Assembly (NCBI RefSeq): GCF_003340495.1
Contig: NZ_QASA01000001.1
Location: forward strand, 1,426,001-1,490,000
Direction of reading: 5' to 3'
Length of the DNA: 64,000 bases
Origin: Adhaeribacter pallidiroseus
GTDB lineage: Bacteria > Bacteroidota > Bacteroidia > Cytophagales > Hymenobacteraceae
Made by a program: the position numbers and the translations under genes. This document shows positions 7,861 through 15,961 of this stretch, piece after piece. Position 1 is the first letter of the stretch; every line of letters starts with the position of its first letter. Under the pieces are notes generated by a model. The model searched no databases, was not told the origin of the DNA, and was given only the letters and a program-made list of their open reading frames with translations.

Positions 7861-9137
7861 CCGGTGGTGTAGGTTTTAGCGCCCCGTTGTTTTATCAATT
7901 TCTGCCGGATTTTTTGTTCGCGGTAAAAAGCTAAGGGCTGAATGGCAGCACCGTAGTCCAGGCGGACCTGCGCCAGCAAAGGGCGAACATCAGTCCGGTA
8001 AGCTTGTTGTAATATTTCCTGAGCTTGGGTGGCATCGTTTTGCTCCTGCGCTTTTTCCAAGGCTTTACGGTCGATGATTAAAGCTTGGGCGTACGCTATT
8101 TTTATGGCTTCCACCGATTGCAGTAAATCTTCCAGGGGGTCTTTTACATTGTGGCTCGCGTCAATCATCCAACTCAGCGCCGGATTTTTTACTTCGGAAC
8201 TAGTCATGCCTTCCACTAATTCGTTAAAAATTAAAAAAAGCTGAAAAGGCCGCATGGCGCCCACGGTTAAATCATCGTCGCCGTATTTCGAATCGTTAAA
8301 ATGAAAACCGCCCAGCTTGCCTTCCATTAAAAACCGCGAGACAATTTGCTCGATATTGGTGTTGGGCAAGTGGTGCCCTAAATCTACCAGACCCAAGGCT
8401 TTTTCACCGAGTTTTTGGCAGAACAAAAGGGAAGTGCCCCAATCGGCCACCACGGTGGAGTAAAAGTGCGGTTCGTAGGGTTTGTATTCAATAAAAACTT
8501 TCCAATCTGCGGGTAAAGCTTCGTAAATCTGGTGAAAAGAATCCAGGGTACGGTTAAAGGCTCGCCGGAAGTTTTGCTGCCCCGGAAAATCGGTACCATC
8601 GGATAACCAAATGGTTAAAGCCTTGGAACCTAAATCCACACCGTGTTTAATTACTTCCAGATTATGCGCTATGGCCTGGTCACGCACGTGCTTATCGGTG
8701 TGCGCTAAAGAGCCAAACTTATAGGAATAATCCTGCTCGCTTTGGTCCTGAAACGTATTGGAATTTACCGCATCAAACTGTAAATCGAACGAAGCCGCCA
8801 GTTGCTTAATGGCCACCGCATTTTGCGGAATATCCCAGGGAATGTGCAGCGAAATAGCCCCGCTGGATTGATTGAGGGCGTGCAGTAAACCCACGTCTTC
8901 CAGTTTTTCTTCGAGGCTGCGAGGCTCACCGCCGCCGGCAAACCGCCCAAAGCGGGTGCCGCCGGTGCCCAATGCCCAACTCGGAATGGCAATTTGAAAA
9001 GCTGCCAATTGCTCCAGAATAGCGGCAACATCATGACCTTCGTCCTGTAAACTACTTTGCAGAAAATCAAATTTCTTTTGCTGCGCCGAAGCTAAAGTCT
9101 CGTTGTGTTGGTCAATCAGAGATTTATCTAGGATCAT
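7854..9137 (-). CDS. rhaI: L-rhamnose isomerase (RhaI-type sugar isomerase, TIM barrel)
   Basis: Converts L-rhamnose to L-rhamnulose, the first cytoplasmic step. The 427-aa protein shows the xylose-isomerase-like TIM-barrel pattern of the non-enterobacterial RhaI group: TGGTRFGRFAGGGEPRSLEE near residue 58, HTDKHVRDQAIAHNLEVIKH near 146, and candidate metal ligands Glu217 (FIEYKPYEPHFYST), Asp252 (LVDLGHHLPN), His279 (GGFHFNDSKYGDDD) and Asp287 or Asp289. The adjacent kinase, aldolase/dehydrogenase and symporter complete the phosphorylative rhamnose pathway. The start at 9137 is supported by an A/T-rich leader and by the N-terminal helix typical of this group. Confidence 0.93.
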   Translation of the reverse strand: MILDKSLIDQHNETLASAQQKKFDFLQSSLQDEGHDVAAILEQLAAFQIAIPSWALGTGGTRFGRFAGGGEPRSLEEKLEDVGLLHALNQSSGAISLHIPWDIPQNAVAIKQLAASFDLQFDAVNSNTFQDQSEQDYSYKFGSLAHTDKHVRDQAIAHNLEVIKHGVDLGSKALTIWLSDGTDFPGQQNFRRAFNRTLDSFHQIYEALPADWKVFIEYKPYEPHFYSTVVADWGTSLLFCQKLGEKALGLVDLGHHLPNTNIEQIVSRFLMEGKLGGFHFNDSKYGDDDLTVGAMRPFQLFLIFNELVEGMTSSEVKNPALSWMIDASHNVKDPLEDLLQSVEAIKIAYAQALIIDRKALEKAQEQNDATQAQEILQQAYRTDVRPLLAQVRLDYGAAIQPLAFYREQKIRQKLIKQRGAKTYTTGL

Positions 9138-9187
9138 TTCTTTTTGTTAGGCATTTGATAAAAAATGGATAAATAGTTAAAGGTTAT

Positions 9188-9331
9188 ATCGCGAGCGTCT
9201 TCGCTCGTGATGCGTATCGTCCGGCCTCTGGGTGGTAGGAATGTGACTGAAATTGCTTCGTTCCAAAGTAAATCCGTTTGCCCGGCCAGAGGCCTCCCCA
9301 ATAGTAGACACGAGCGTGGACGCTCGCGCCA
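9188..9331. repeat. Nested inverted-repeat element upstream of rhaI
   Basis: Outer arms (GCGAGCGTCTTCGCTCGTG at 9191-9209 and CACGAGCGTGGACGCTCGCG at 9309-9328) are each self-complementary and also pair with one another. Inner arms GGCCTCTGG (9223-9231) and CCAGAGGCC (9286-9294) pair exactly. The element is about 144 bp, has no coding capacity, and looks like a REP/MITE-type unit. Confidence 0.7.
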
Positions 9332-9384
9332 TTTGGTATTTATAGTATCAATTGTACTTAGATAAATAGTAGCAGAGCTAATGT

Positions 9385-9777
9385 TTAAAAGTTGCCGGAT
9401 TTAGCTTTTTTATTCATTATTAATCGTATCGAATCATAAAATATCATTATCAAGAATAAAGAATTAGTCAAAAAAGCAACTTGCAAAATAGTAGGTTGTT
9501 GGCTGCCAGCAAAGCTATAACCAAAAGAAGTTAAGGCTATAATCCGGAAATTAAAAAGTACGCCTGTTATTAGTATTCCATTAATTGAAAGCCAAAGCCA
9601 TACGAGAGAAAGAATATTCCTTCTAAAAAGCCTTACTCTATTAAAAATCAATAATAGACCAATTGCCAGCAGGTACTTAAATTCAAAGTTAAATACATCC
9701 GTTACAAAGAAATCATAAGCCAATAGTGCTATGGAAAGTAAAGAAATAGTGATGTAGCATAACTTATAATTTAACAT
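9385..9777 (-). CDS. Small four-helix membrane protein of unknown function
   Basis: I do not recognise this protein. It shows about four hydrophobic segments (YITISLLSIALLAYDFFV, YLLAIGLLLIF, ILSLVWLWLSINGILITGVL, ILQVAFLTNSLFLIMIFY) and a basic C-terminus. The frame extends to an upstream ATG at 9801, two bases from the aldolase/dehydrogenase stop, so translation may be coupled to that gene; the internal ATG at 9777 follows an A-rich stretch and gives a more natural N-terminus. It is AT-richer than its neighbours. Its position inside the rhamnose block could reflect a role there or simple insertion. Confidence 0.6.
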   Translation of the reverse strand: MLNYKLCYITISLLSIALLAYDFFVTDVFNFEFKYLLAIGLLLIFNRVRLFRRNILSLVWLWLSINGILITGVLFNFRIIALTSFGYSFAGSQQPTILQVAFLTNSLFLIMIFYDSIRLIMNKKAKSGNF

Positions 9778-9803
9778 TTTATTTTTTCTGCAACTAAGCA
9801 CTA

Positions 9804-11930
9804 TTACCGAACGAATGCGGCGGGTACACCACCGTCCACGTTGATCACGTTGCCGGTACTCTTATTTAGTAAGCCACCCACGTATAAAAACACGGCATTG
9901 GCCATATCTTCGGCCAGCAGTTCTTCGTTGAGTACGGTGCGTTTGGCGTAGTAAGCGGGTAATTCGGCTACGGAAATACCGTAAGCTTTAGCCCGACCTT
10001 CGGCCCAGCCGCTTTCCCAGATTTTGCTACCCCGGATTACCGCATCCGGATTAACCACGTTTACCCTGATTTTGTCCGGCCCGAGTTCGGCGGCCATTAA
10101 GCGCGACATGTGTAACTGGGCGGCTTTCGCCGTGCCGTAGGCAATGTTGTTGGGTCCGGATACCAAGGCGTTTTTACTTACAATATTTACAATATCACCC
10201 CCCAATTGCTGCTTGCGCATGATCTTAACTCCTTGCTGCGATACCAAAAACTGCCCTTTTACCAGTACATCCTGCAAAATATCATAGTCCGCCTCGGTAG
10301 TATCCATCATGGGTTTAGAAATAGATAAACCCGCGCAGTTTACCACAATATCTACGCCGCCAAAAGCCAGGTTTGCGGTTTTGAAAGCATTGGCAATGGC
10401 TTGGGAACTCGTCACGTCAACTACGGCGGTGGCGGCGGTGTCCCGGCCAAATTTTTTATTAAACTCGGTTTGCGCTTCCTGAATATCATTTTCGCGCATA
10501 TCTACCATTACCACGCAGGCGCCTTCCTGAGCCAGTTTATCAGCAATGGCTTTACCAATGCCCCCGCTACCGCCCGTGATTAATGCAATCTTGCGCGACA
10601 AAGGTTTTTCTTTGGGCATGCGTTGCAGCTTGGCTTCTTCCAAAAGCCAGTATTCAATGTCAAACGCTTCTTGCTCCGGTAAACCCTGGTACTCCGAAAT
10701 AGCCTCGGCTCCCCGCATGACGTTAATGGCGTTTATGTAAAATTCGCTGGCAACGCGGGCCGTTTGCTTGTCTTTGGCGAAAGAAAACATGCCAACTCCC
10801 GGGTAAATAATAATCACCGGATTGGCATCGCGCACGGCGGGACTATTCGGGTGTTTGCTGCGCTCGTAATAACCGGTATAATCGGCCCGGTAAGCTTCAA
10901 ACTGATCGGAAAGCTGTTTTTTTAAATTTTCGGCATCGGAGATGTCCGCCTCGGGCGTTAAGTCTAATACCAAAGGCCGGATTTTGGTCCGTAAAAAGTG
11001 ATCGGGGCAACTGGTACCCAGGGGAGCTAGTTTAGCTAAATCATTACTGTTGCTGTATTCCAGCACGCGTTCATCGTCGGTAAAATGCCCGATCATGCGG
11101 TTTTGGCTGGAGCACAAGCCCCGGAGCACCGGAATCATTTCACTGGCTTTCGCTAATCGTTCTGCGGCGGGTAAAGATTGAATCCGGGCTCCGCCAAACA
11201 CCGCCCGGGTTTTACCGTAATTTTTTTGCAGGTATTCCGAGGCTTTTTCAATGGTTTCTAAGGTGTTGATGTAACTTTCGTAAGCTGTGTCGCCCCAGGT
11301 AAATAAACCATGGCTACCCAGAATAATACCGGTAATGCCCGGATTGTCCTGTACTGCTTTTTCCATTTGCAAACCTAAATCGAAACCCGGCCGTTGCCAC
11401 GGCACCCAGGCTACTTTGCCGCCGAACAACTCACGGGTAATTTGCTCACCATTTTTCGCCGCCGCAATGGCAATAATGGCATCGGGGTGCAAATGGTCGA
11501 TGTGCTTAAAAGGTAAAAAGGCGTGTAAAGGTGTATCGATGGAAGGCGCTTTGGAATCCAGATCGTAAATGCAATGGTTAAATAAGGCTACCATTTCGTC
11601 TTCGTAAGCCAGACCGCGGTACCGGTTTTTTAAACTATGCAGTTTATCTACGTACAAGGCCGCTAAACCACTCTTTTTTAAAGTACCCAGGTCGCCGCCC
11701 GAACCTTTTACCCACATTACTTCCACGTCCTGGCCGGTTAAGGGATCGGGCATATCTACTTTGCAGCTGGTATTGCCGCCGGCGTAATTGGTTAAGCGTA
11801 AATCGGCCCCTAACAAGTTAGAACGATAAATCAGAAGAGCCACCTCATCATCTTTTAAAGAATTGGCCACTTGCTCGTCCCAGAGATAACTTACGTATTT
11901 AAATGTAGTAGTTGCGGTCGCATTATCCAT
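9804..11930 (-). CDS. rhaD: Bifunctional rhamnulose-1-phosphate aldolase / (S)-lactaldehyde dehydrogenase
   Basis: A 708-aa fusion. Residues about 25-430 form a class II aldolase that splits L-rhamnulose 1-phosphate into dihydroxyacetone phosphate and L-lactaldehyde; the zinc region is FKHIDHLHPDAI (His143, His146, His148) with His207 in ILGSHGLFTWGD. Residues about 445-708 form a short-chain dehydrogenase with the NAD-binding ITGGSGGIG (451-459), NCAGLS (531-536) and the catalytic pair Tyr598/Lys602 in AYGTAKAA, oxidising lactaldehyde. The fusion is well known in Bacteroidota and Bacilli rhamnose clusters. It follows rhaT on the same strand, and a candidate direct-repeat operator lies 168 bp upstream. 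The 253-bp spacer before it holds no gene. Confidence 0.93.
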   Translation of the reverse strand: MDNATATTTFKYVSYLWDEQVANSLKDDEVALLIYRSNLLGADLRLTNYAGGNTSCKVDMPDPLTGQDVEVMWVKGSGGDLGTLKKSGLAALYVDKLHSLKNRYRGLAYEDEMVALFNHCIYDLDSKAPSIDTPLHAFLPFKHIDHLHPDAIIAIAAAKNGEQITRELFGGKVAWVPWQRPGFDLGLQMEKAVQDNPGITGIILGSHGLFTWGDTAYESYINTLETIEKASEYLQKNYGKTRAVFGGARIQSLPAAERLAKASEMIPVLRGLCSSQNRMIGHFTDDERVLEYSNSNDLAKLAPLGTSCPDHFLRTKIRPLVLDLTPEADISDAENLKKQLSDQFEAYRADYTGYYERSKHPNSPAVRDANPVIIIYPGVGMFSFAKDKQTARVASEFYINAINVMRGAEAISEYQGLPEQEAFDIEYWLLEEAKLQRMPKEKPLSRKIALITGGSGGIGKAIADKLAQEGACVVMVDMRENDIQEAQTEFNKKFGRDTAATAVVDVTSSQAIANAFKTANLAFGGVDIVVNCAGLSISKPMMDTTEADYDILQDVLVKGQFLVSQQGVKIMRKQQLGGDIVNIVSKNALVSGPNNIAYGTAKAAQLHMSRLMAAELGPDKIRVNVVNPDAVIRGSKIWESGWAEGRAKAYGISVAELPAYYAKRTVLNEELLAEDMANAVFLYVGGLLNKSTGNVINVDGGVPAAFVR

Positions 11931-12097
11931 ATCCGATTATGTTTAAGTTTTTTAATGCTAAAAATAGTTTGGTAGGTAAAAGTTAGTAATCGTACGCGGG
12001 CAGTAAAAAGAAAGCGCGTAAAAAGTTAAACATACGTATCCTGCGCCGCGCCAATTTTTGTCCTTATCAAATGTAAATATATTGCTTGTAGGCCCCA

Positions 12098-12112
12098 TCC
12101 TGTGCTATCCTG
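12098..12112 (-). promoter_or_regulatory. Candidate operator, direct repeat CAGGA-N5-CAGGA
   Basis: On the minus strand this reads CAGGATAGCACAGGA, two perfect CAGGA half-sites 10 bp apart. It lies 168 bp upstream of the aldolase/dehydrogenase start and shares CAGGATAG with the sites at 13441 and 6205. Confidence 0.5.
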
Positions 12113-12183
12113 TCGTTTTTGCGGTCATTTTCCAGCCCGTTTAAGCTAGTAAAAATCTGCCCGAGATACTAGTAAATAATCCC

Positions 12184-13254
12184 TTAAGCGGCCAAGTAAT
12201 TGCCATAACCTACCACCATGGTAGAAACAATTACGGTAATAATGCCCAGAACAATAACGCGCATGGTTCGCGGACTGGCTCCCTTCCATTCGTTAAAGTA
12301 AATACCCCAGATATTGCTCACAATAATAATAAATGCCATGTGTAAGGTCCAGCTACTAAAACCCAGGCCGTTGGCCGAAAAAAGACTTTCGCCCATGCCG
12401 TAGAAAAAGAACTGCAAATACCAGGTGGTACCCGCTAGGGCTGAGAAAAAGTAATTCCGGGCGAGCGGGGCCGCGGTGTTGGTGTAGTCGCCACCGGTTT
12501 TATTTTTAAAATTTAAATAAACACACCAGATCAGGTTAGTAGTTAAGCCACCCAGTAAAATAACGACCAAAGTGGGATTATTCTGCCACAACGGATCAAT
12601 GCCCCGAGCCACGGTAGCCTCGGCAATGGGCTTGCCGGTTTCGTAGCCAAACGACATAAACGCACTGAGCACCCCGGAAAAGATGGCTACCAGAATGCCT
12701 TTCGGGAAGTTGAATTCTTTAATGTTTTCGGTTTTTTGTTCGGCCGATAATTCCTGTTCTTTTAAGGTACCTGCTTTGCCGCAAATAGCAATGCCGGCCA
12801 AACACAATAACACGCCGGCAAAAATAATCAACCCGGAAGTAGTGCTGAGCAATTCCGAGATGGTTTTGGCATTACCCGACCGGCCAAAAAACTCGTAAAA
12901 AATGGGGGGAATCAGCGTACCGAAAGCTGCACAAAAACCCAGCACGATGGCCATGCCCAACGATAAACCCAAATACCGCATGGTTAACCCAAAAGTTAAG
13001 CCCCCAATACCCCAGAGCAAACCCATTAAGTAGGTATAAAAAAGCGTAGATAGGGGCGTGCGGGTGAGCGTGGCCAGGTAACCAGGGGCCGTTAGCGCCG
13101 CGCCGAGCGGTGGCACAATTAACCACGAAAAAATGCCGCCTACCAGCCAGTAACTTTCCCAGGCCCATTGCTTTACTTTTTTAAACGGTATGTAAAAACT
13201 GCCGGAGGCAAAACCCCCGATAAAATGGTAGAAAAGTCCCAGAATAACCTGCAT
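12184..13254 (-). CDS. rhaT: L-rhamnose/proton symporter RhaT
   Basis: An inner-membrane protein of 356 aa with about ten hydrophobic helices, matching the RhaT branch of the drug/metabolite transporter superfamily. The N-terminus ILGLFYHFIGGFASGSFYIP and KVKQWAWESYWLVGGIFSWL, and the late TTWYLQFFFYGMGES, are typical of RhaT. It imports L-rhamnose with H+ after release in the periplasm. It is the first gene of the minus-strand catabolic run (rhaT, aldolase/dehydrogenase, rhaI, kinase). A perfect TCCTG-N5-TCCTG repeat lies 187 bp upstream. No frameshift or truncation is visible. Confidence 0.93.
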   Translation of the reverse strand: MQVILGLFYHFIGGFASGSFYIPFKKVKQWAWESYWLVGGIFSWLIVPPLGAALTAPGYLATLTRTPLSTLFYTYLMGLLWGIGGLTFGLTMRYLGLSLGMAIVLGFCAAFGTLIPPIFYEFFGRSGNAKTISELLSTTSGLIIFAGVLLCLAGIAICGKAGTLKEQELSAEQKTENIKEFNFPKGILVAIFSGVLSAFMSFGYETGKPIAEATVARGIDPLWQNNPTLVVILLGGLTTNLIWCVYLNFKNKTGGDYTNTAAPLARNYFFSALAGTTWYLQFFFYGMGESLFSANGLGFSSWTLHMAFIIIVSNIWGIYFNEWKGASPRTMRVIVLGIITVIVSTMVVGYGNYLAA

Positions 13255-13777
13255 AGAGGAATGTACTGTTTAATTAACGGTTAATGGTTGTGTAAACTAT
13301 TATTAAATTTTTCTAGCAATGCCCTGCTTTCCCGTACATCCACCAGAATGTTTTTAACTAGGGAGCACTAAAAATTTTAAAATTTTAAAAATTAAGCTTT
13401 ACGGTACTGGGAAATGTAGTTTTTTTGAAAAAAGAAACTGTCCTGCTCTATCCTGCAAAATTCGTAACGGAAGTACTTGGCTTTTTTTATTTTCCGGAGT
13501 AGCCTTTAGCAGATGCAGCAGTATTAATTTTACGGGTACCACCCGAACGAACCGGCTATCAACGGCTTATCCATTTTAGCCTATTCAGATCCAGGAGCTT
13601 ACTAGAACAGCCCAAAAGCGGCTTTTCCCAGTTTTTTCTAACAACTAAAAAAAGTGGTGGAAGCCTCCGCATTAAAAAGCCAGATTTGTTAATGGCTTCC
13701 CGCGTAAAATCTTCTGGGGCCTGGTAAATCTATTCGGCTAATCTTGCGTACGCGTACTAAATAAATAATTAAGAATT
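13255..13777. other. 523-bp divergent spacer between rhaT and a lipoprotein gene
   Basis: No gene seen. It contains the rhaT-side direct repeat (13441-13455) and an AT-palindromic run of AAAATTTT units (13370-13393). Regulatory signals for both flanking genes probably lie here. Confidence 0.6.
13441..13455 (-). promoter_or_regulatory. Candidate operator, direct repeat CAGGA-N5-CAGGA
   Basis: On the minus strand this reads CAGGATAGAGCAGGA. It is the best copy of the rhamnose-block repeat and is identical over 17 bp to 6205-6221 in reverse complement. It lies 187 bp upstream of rhaT. Confidence 0.5.
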
Positions 13778-14341
13778 ATGAAGCTGCTTTTTACGAGTGT
13801 GTTTTGCTTTTTCGGACTACTGGGTTGCACAACTAACCAATTCTTAACTACCAACCAATACACGAATGCGGACATTCCGCTTTCCATTGTATTACCCGAA
13901 AGTAAATCGCCCCTACGGCATACCGCCTCTTTACAACGTTCCGCTAATAAAAGATTTAATAAATACGCAGCCATGCTCACGGCGCAAACCCCGCAAAAAA
14001 TATTGTTTTACAGCGGCGGAGCCGATAATCCCGATCAGGTGCTCTACACGGCGGTGGGCAGCGTTATCAGTTTAGAAGATACCGTGAAAATTAAAAATGC
14101 GGGCTTTGCCAACCGGCAAGTAAATGCCCAACCGTATTTGCATAAAACCACCATCGATAAAGCCAATAAAGTAGTTTCATCGGAGTACATCGTGAAAATG
14201 CCGAAAGATTATTTTTATCTTTTTGCTTCGGCACCCATCACCAAAGCCATCCGGCAAAACGAAGAAGCCATGATTATTGTGCAGGATAGTTTAAACCGAA
14301 AATACGCGGCGGCTATTGGTACTTTAAAAATAACAAAATAA
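13778..14341 (+). CDS. Hypothetical lipoprotein
   Basis: I do not recognise this family. The 187-aa protein starts with a lipoprotein signal (MKLLFTSVFCFFGLLGC, lipid Cys at residue 17). The rest is mixed alpha/beta with QKILFYSGGADNPDQVLYTA in the middle and a C-terminal half rich in Lys and Tyr. It stands alone on the plus strand, divergent from rhaT and convergent with the LacI-type gene 17 bp downstream, so no pathway can be assigned from context. Confidence 0.7.
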   Translation: MKLLFTSVFCFFGLLGCTTNQFLTTNQYTNADIPLSIVLPESKSPLRHTASLQRSANKRFNKYAAMLTAQTPQKILFYSGGADNPDQVLYTAVGSVISLEDTVKIKNAGFANRQVNAQPYLHKTTIDKANKVVSSEYIVKMPKDYFYLFASAPITKAIRQNEEAMIIVQDSLNRKYAAAIGTLKITK

Positions 14342-14358
14342 TATTTGGGGCCACGGCC

Positions 14359-15432
14359 TCAGGTTTGGGGCAAAGCCGAACCCAAATAAGAATTTACATT
14401 TTCACGGGTAATAATTTCCAGGGGCAGTAAATTGCGGGCGGGTGGTTCTTTTTTTAAAAATAAAAAGTTGGCCAGGTGCTGAATGCCCAGAAAAGTCTGG
14501 TGTTTGGAATTTTGATTAATCAGAAAGTCGATGGTACCGGCCTGCAAGTGCTCAACATTTTCGGGCAGTAAATCATAACCGATCAGCCGCAAATCTTTAT
14601 TCCCCAGCTTTTCTAAAATACCGGCAATGGTAGAAGTACCTTTAGAAGTAGTTACAAAAATTCCTTTTAGCTGATTGTCTTTCAACAGGCCCTGTACTTG
14701 CTTTAATAACTTCGCTTCTTCGGTTTCGGTAATATCCAGCGCCATGGTTTTAAATTCCGGCTGGTTTTTAACTTTAAAAAAGTGCTCAAAGCCTCGTTGT
14801 TTATCTAGCAAATGGATGGAGTTTTCACTGGCTTCGTTTACGTGCAACACCGCAAAGGTTCCCGGTAAATCTTGACCTAAACTCATTAATTCGGCGGCTA
14901 CCCGGCCACTGTCGAATAAATTCTGCCCGATAAAACTAAGCGGGTGGATTTCCGGGATGTTGGTATTAAAAATAACAAAAGGTATTTTACTGGCCTGGCA
15001 CTGGTGCAGAAAATGCAAGGCCTCGTGGTAAAAAATGGGCGCAATTACAATGCCGTCGGGTTTGGTAAGGTGCGCCGATTGGGTTAGTTGCAGAAAGGAT
15101 TCTTTGTGGTACAGGTCAAAAAAATGCGTTTCCACGTACACATCGTATTGGTCCCATTCGGCGGCAGCGTGCCGGATACCAATGTGCGCCTGGGCCCAGT
15201 ATTCGTCCTGGGCAGGATCCGGAATAATAACCGCAATCCGGAAAACTTTTTTGGTACCCAGGGTGCGGGCAATTAAATTAGGTTTATAGTCAATCTCGCG
15301 CAAGGTGCTGAGTACTTTCTGCAAAGCTTCTTCCGAAACTTTGCCGCGGTTATGCAATACCCGGTCGACGGTACCTATGGAAACCCCCGCTAACTGCGCA
15401 ATATCCTTGATTCTAATATTCTTTTTTTCCAT
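14359..15432 (-). CDS. LacI-family transcriptional regulator
   Basis: A 357-aa LacI-type repressor or activator. The N-terminal helix-turn-helix is IKDIAQLAGVSIGTVDRVLH (residues 7-26), with the hinge helix LIARTLGTKK, followed by a periplasmic-binding-protein-like sugar sensor (IAVIIPDPAQDEYWAQAHIG onward). It is divergent from a SusC/SusD pair with 529 bp between them. That spacer holds two 14-bp palindromes with the central CG typical of LacI operators, and two more of the same kind lie upstream of the fucosidase genes at 27.1 kb. I infer that it senses a sugar released from fucosylated glycans. Autoregulation is likely, since the twin sites also lie 224-258 bp upstream of its own start. 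Confidence 0.92.
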   Translation of the reverse strand: MEKKNIRIKDIAQLAGVSIGTVDRVLHNRGKVSEEALQKVLSTLREIDYKPNLIARTLGTKKVFRIAVIIPDPAQDEYWAQAHIGIRHAAAEWDQYDVYVETHFFDLYHKESFLQLTQSAHLTKPDGIVIAPIFYHEALHFLHQCQASKIPFVIFNTNIPEIHPLSFIGQNLFDSGRVAAELMSLGQDLPGTFAVLHVNEASENSIHLLDKQRGFEHFFKVKNQPEFKTMALDITETEEAKLLKQVQGLLKDNQLKGIFVTTSKGTSTIAGILEKLGNKDLRLIGYDLLPENVEHLQAGTIDFLINQNSKHQTFLGIQHLANFLFLKKEPPARNLLPLEIITRENVNSYLGSALPQT

Positions 15433-15655
15433 TTTTAAAAAGCTGCCAGAAACCCCAATTTAAGGAGACTTCCAGTACAATATATAAGCTGCCTTAAATA
15501 TATTTTAATCTCAATAGAATTCCTGGTTTATAACCCTGGCTAAAATGTTAAAATATCCACGATAAACCACGGGGCTATTATTCTTTGTATCAGAAAATGC
15601 TAAACAAGTACCATGTATTCACTTATTACATTCAAAAATAGCATTTCGTATTATA

Positions 15656-15669
15656 TGTTAGCGTACACA
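15656..15669. promoter_or_regulatory. LacI-type operator 1 (TGTTAGCGTACACA)
   Basis: A near-palindrome with central CG fitting TGTKWNCGNACACA, where the perfect form is TGTGTNCGNACACA. Its centre is 21 bp (two helical turns) from operator 2. Confidence 0.65.
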
Positions 15670-15676
15670 ACTACCA

Positions 15677-15690
15677 TGTTAGCGCACACA
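15677..15690. promoter_or_regulatory. LacI-type operator 2 (TGTTAGCGCACACA)
   Basis: Same pattern as operator 1, with 12 of 14 positions shared with the palindrome at 27113. Located about 15 bp upstream of the putative -33 element of the susC promoter. Confidence 0.65.
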
Positions 15691-15705
15691 TTTTAAAATT
15701 TATGC

Positions 15706-15736
15706 TTTGTTTTTCGATTTGTTTGTTCTAGTTTTA
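15706..15736 (+). promoter_or_regulatory. Bacteroidota-type promoter candidate for susC
   Basis: TTTG at 15706-15709 and TAGTTTTA at 15729-15736 (7 of 8 to TAnnTTTG) are separated by 19 bp, the spacing known for the Bacteroidota primary sigma factor. The predicted start would leave a leader of about 220 nt before susC. Confidence 0.4.
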
Positions 15737-15961
15737 AGCTACACAATTACGATGCATGTAATAAGCACAGCTGGCGGTTAAATTGCCGGAAAACCAGTTA
15801 AACTTAGTGGTAATTTTAAAAATTTCTGCTGCTGCTGCGGTGTTTTATTAGCAAATTTCCTTTTACCGGACTCTCCCCCTATGATTGTAAAAATCATACC
15901 TGTTCCTCTACCTACCGCACAAAGTTTTGTGCGGCTATTCATTCACTAACTAATACTTTAT

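Larger units (their letters stand above)
15433..15961. other. 529-bp divergent control region, lacI-type gene / susC
   Basis: Holds no gene. It contains the twin operators at 15656-15690, a promoter-like pair at 15706-15736 directed at susC, and a short hairpin-like ATGATTGTAAAAATCAT around 15880-15896. Confidence 0.65.

Noticed and set aside
13738-13980. 80-codon minus-strand frame over the start of the lipoprotein gene
   Set aside because: The plus-strand frame has a clear lipoprotein signal and the minus-strand frame has no family features.
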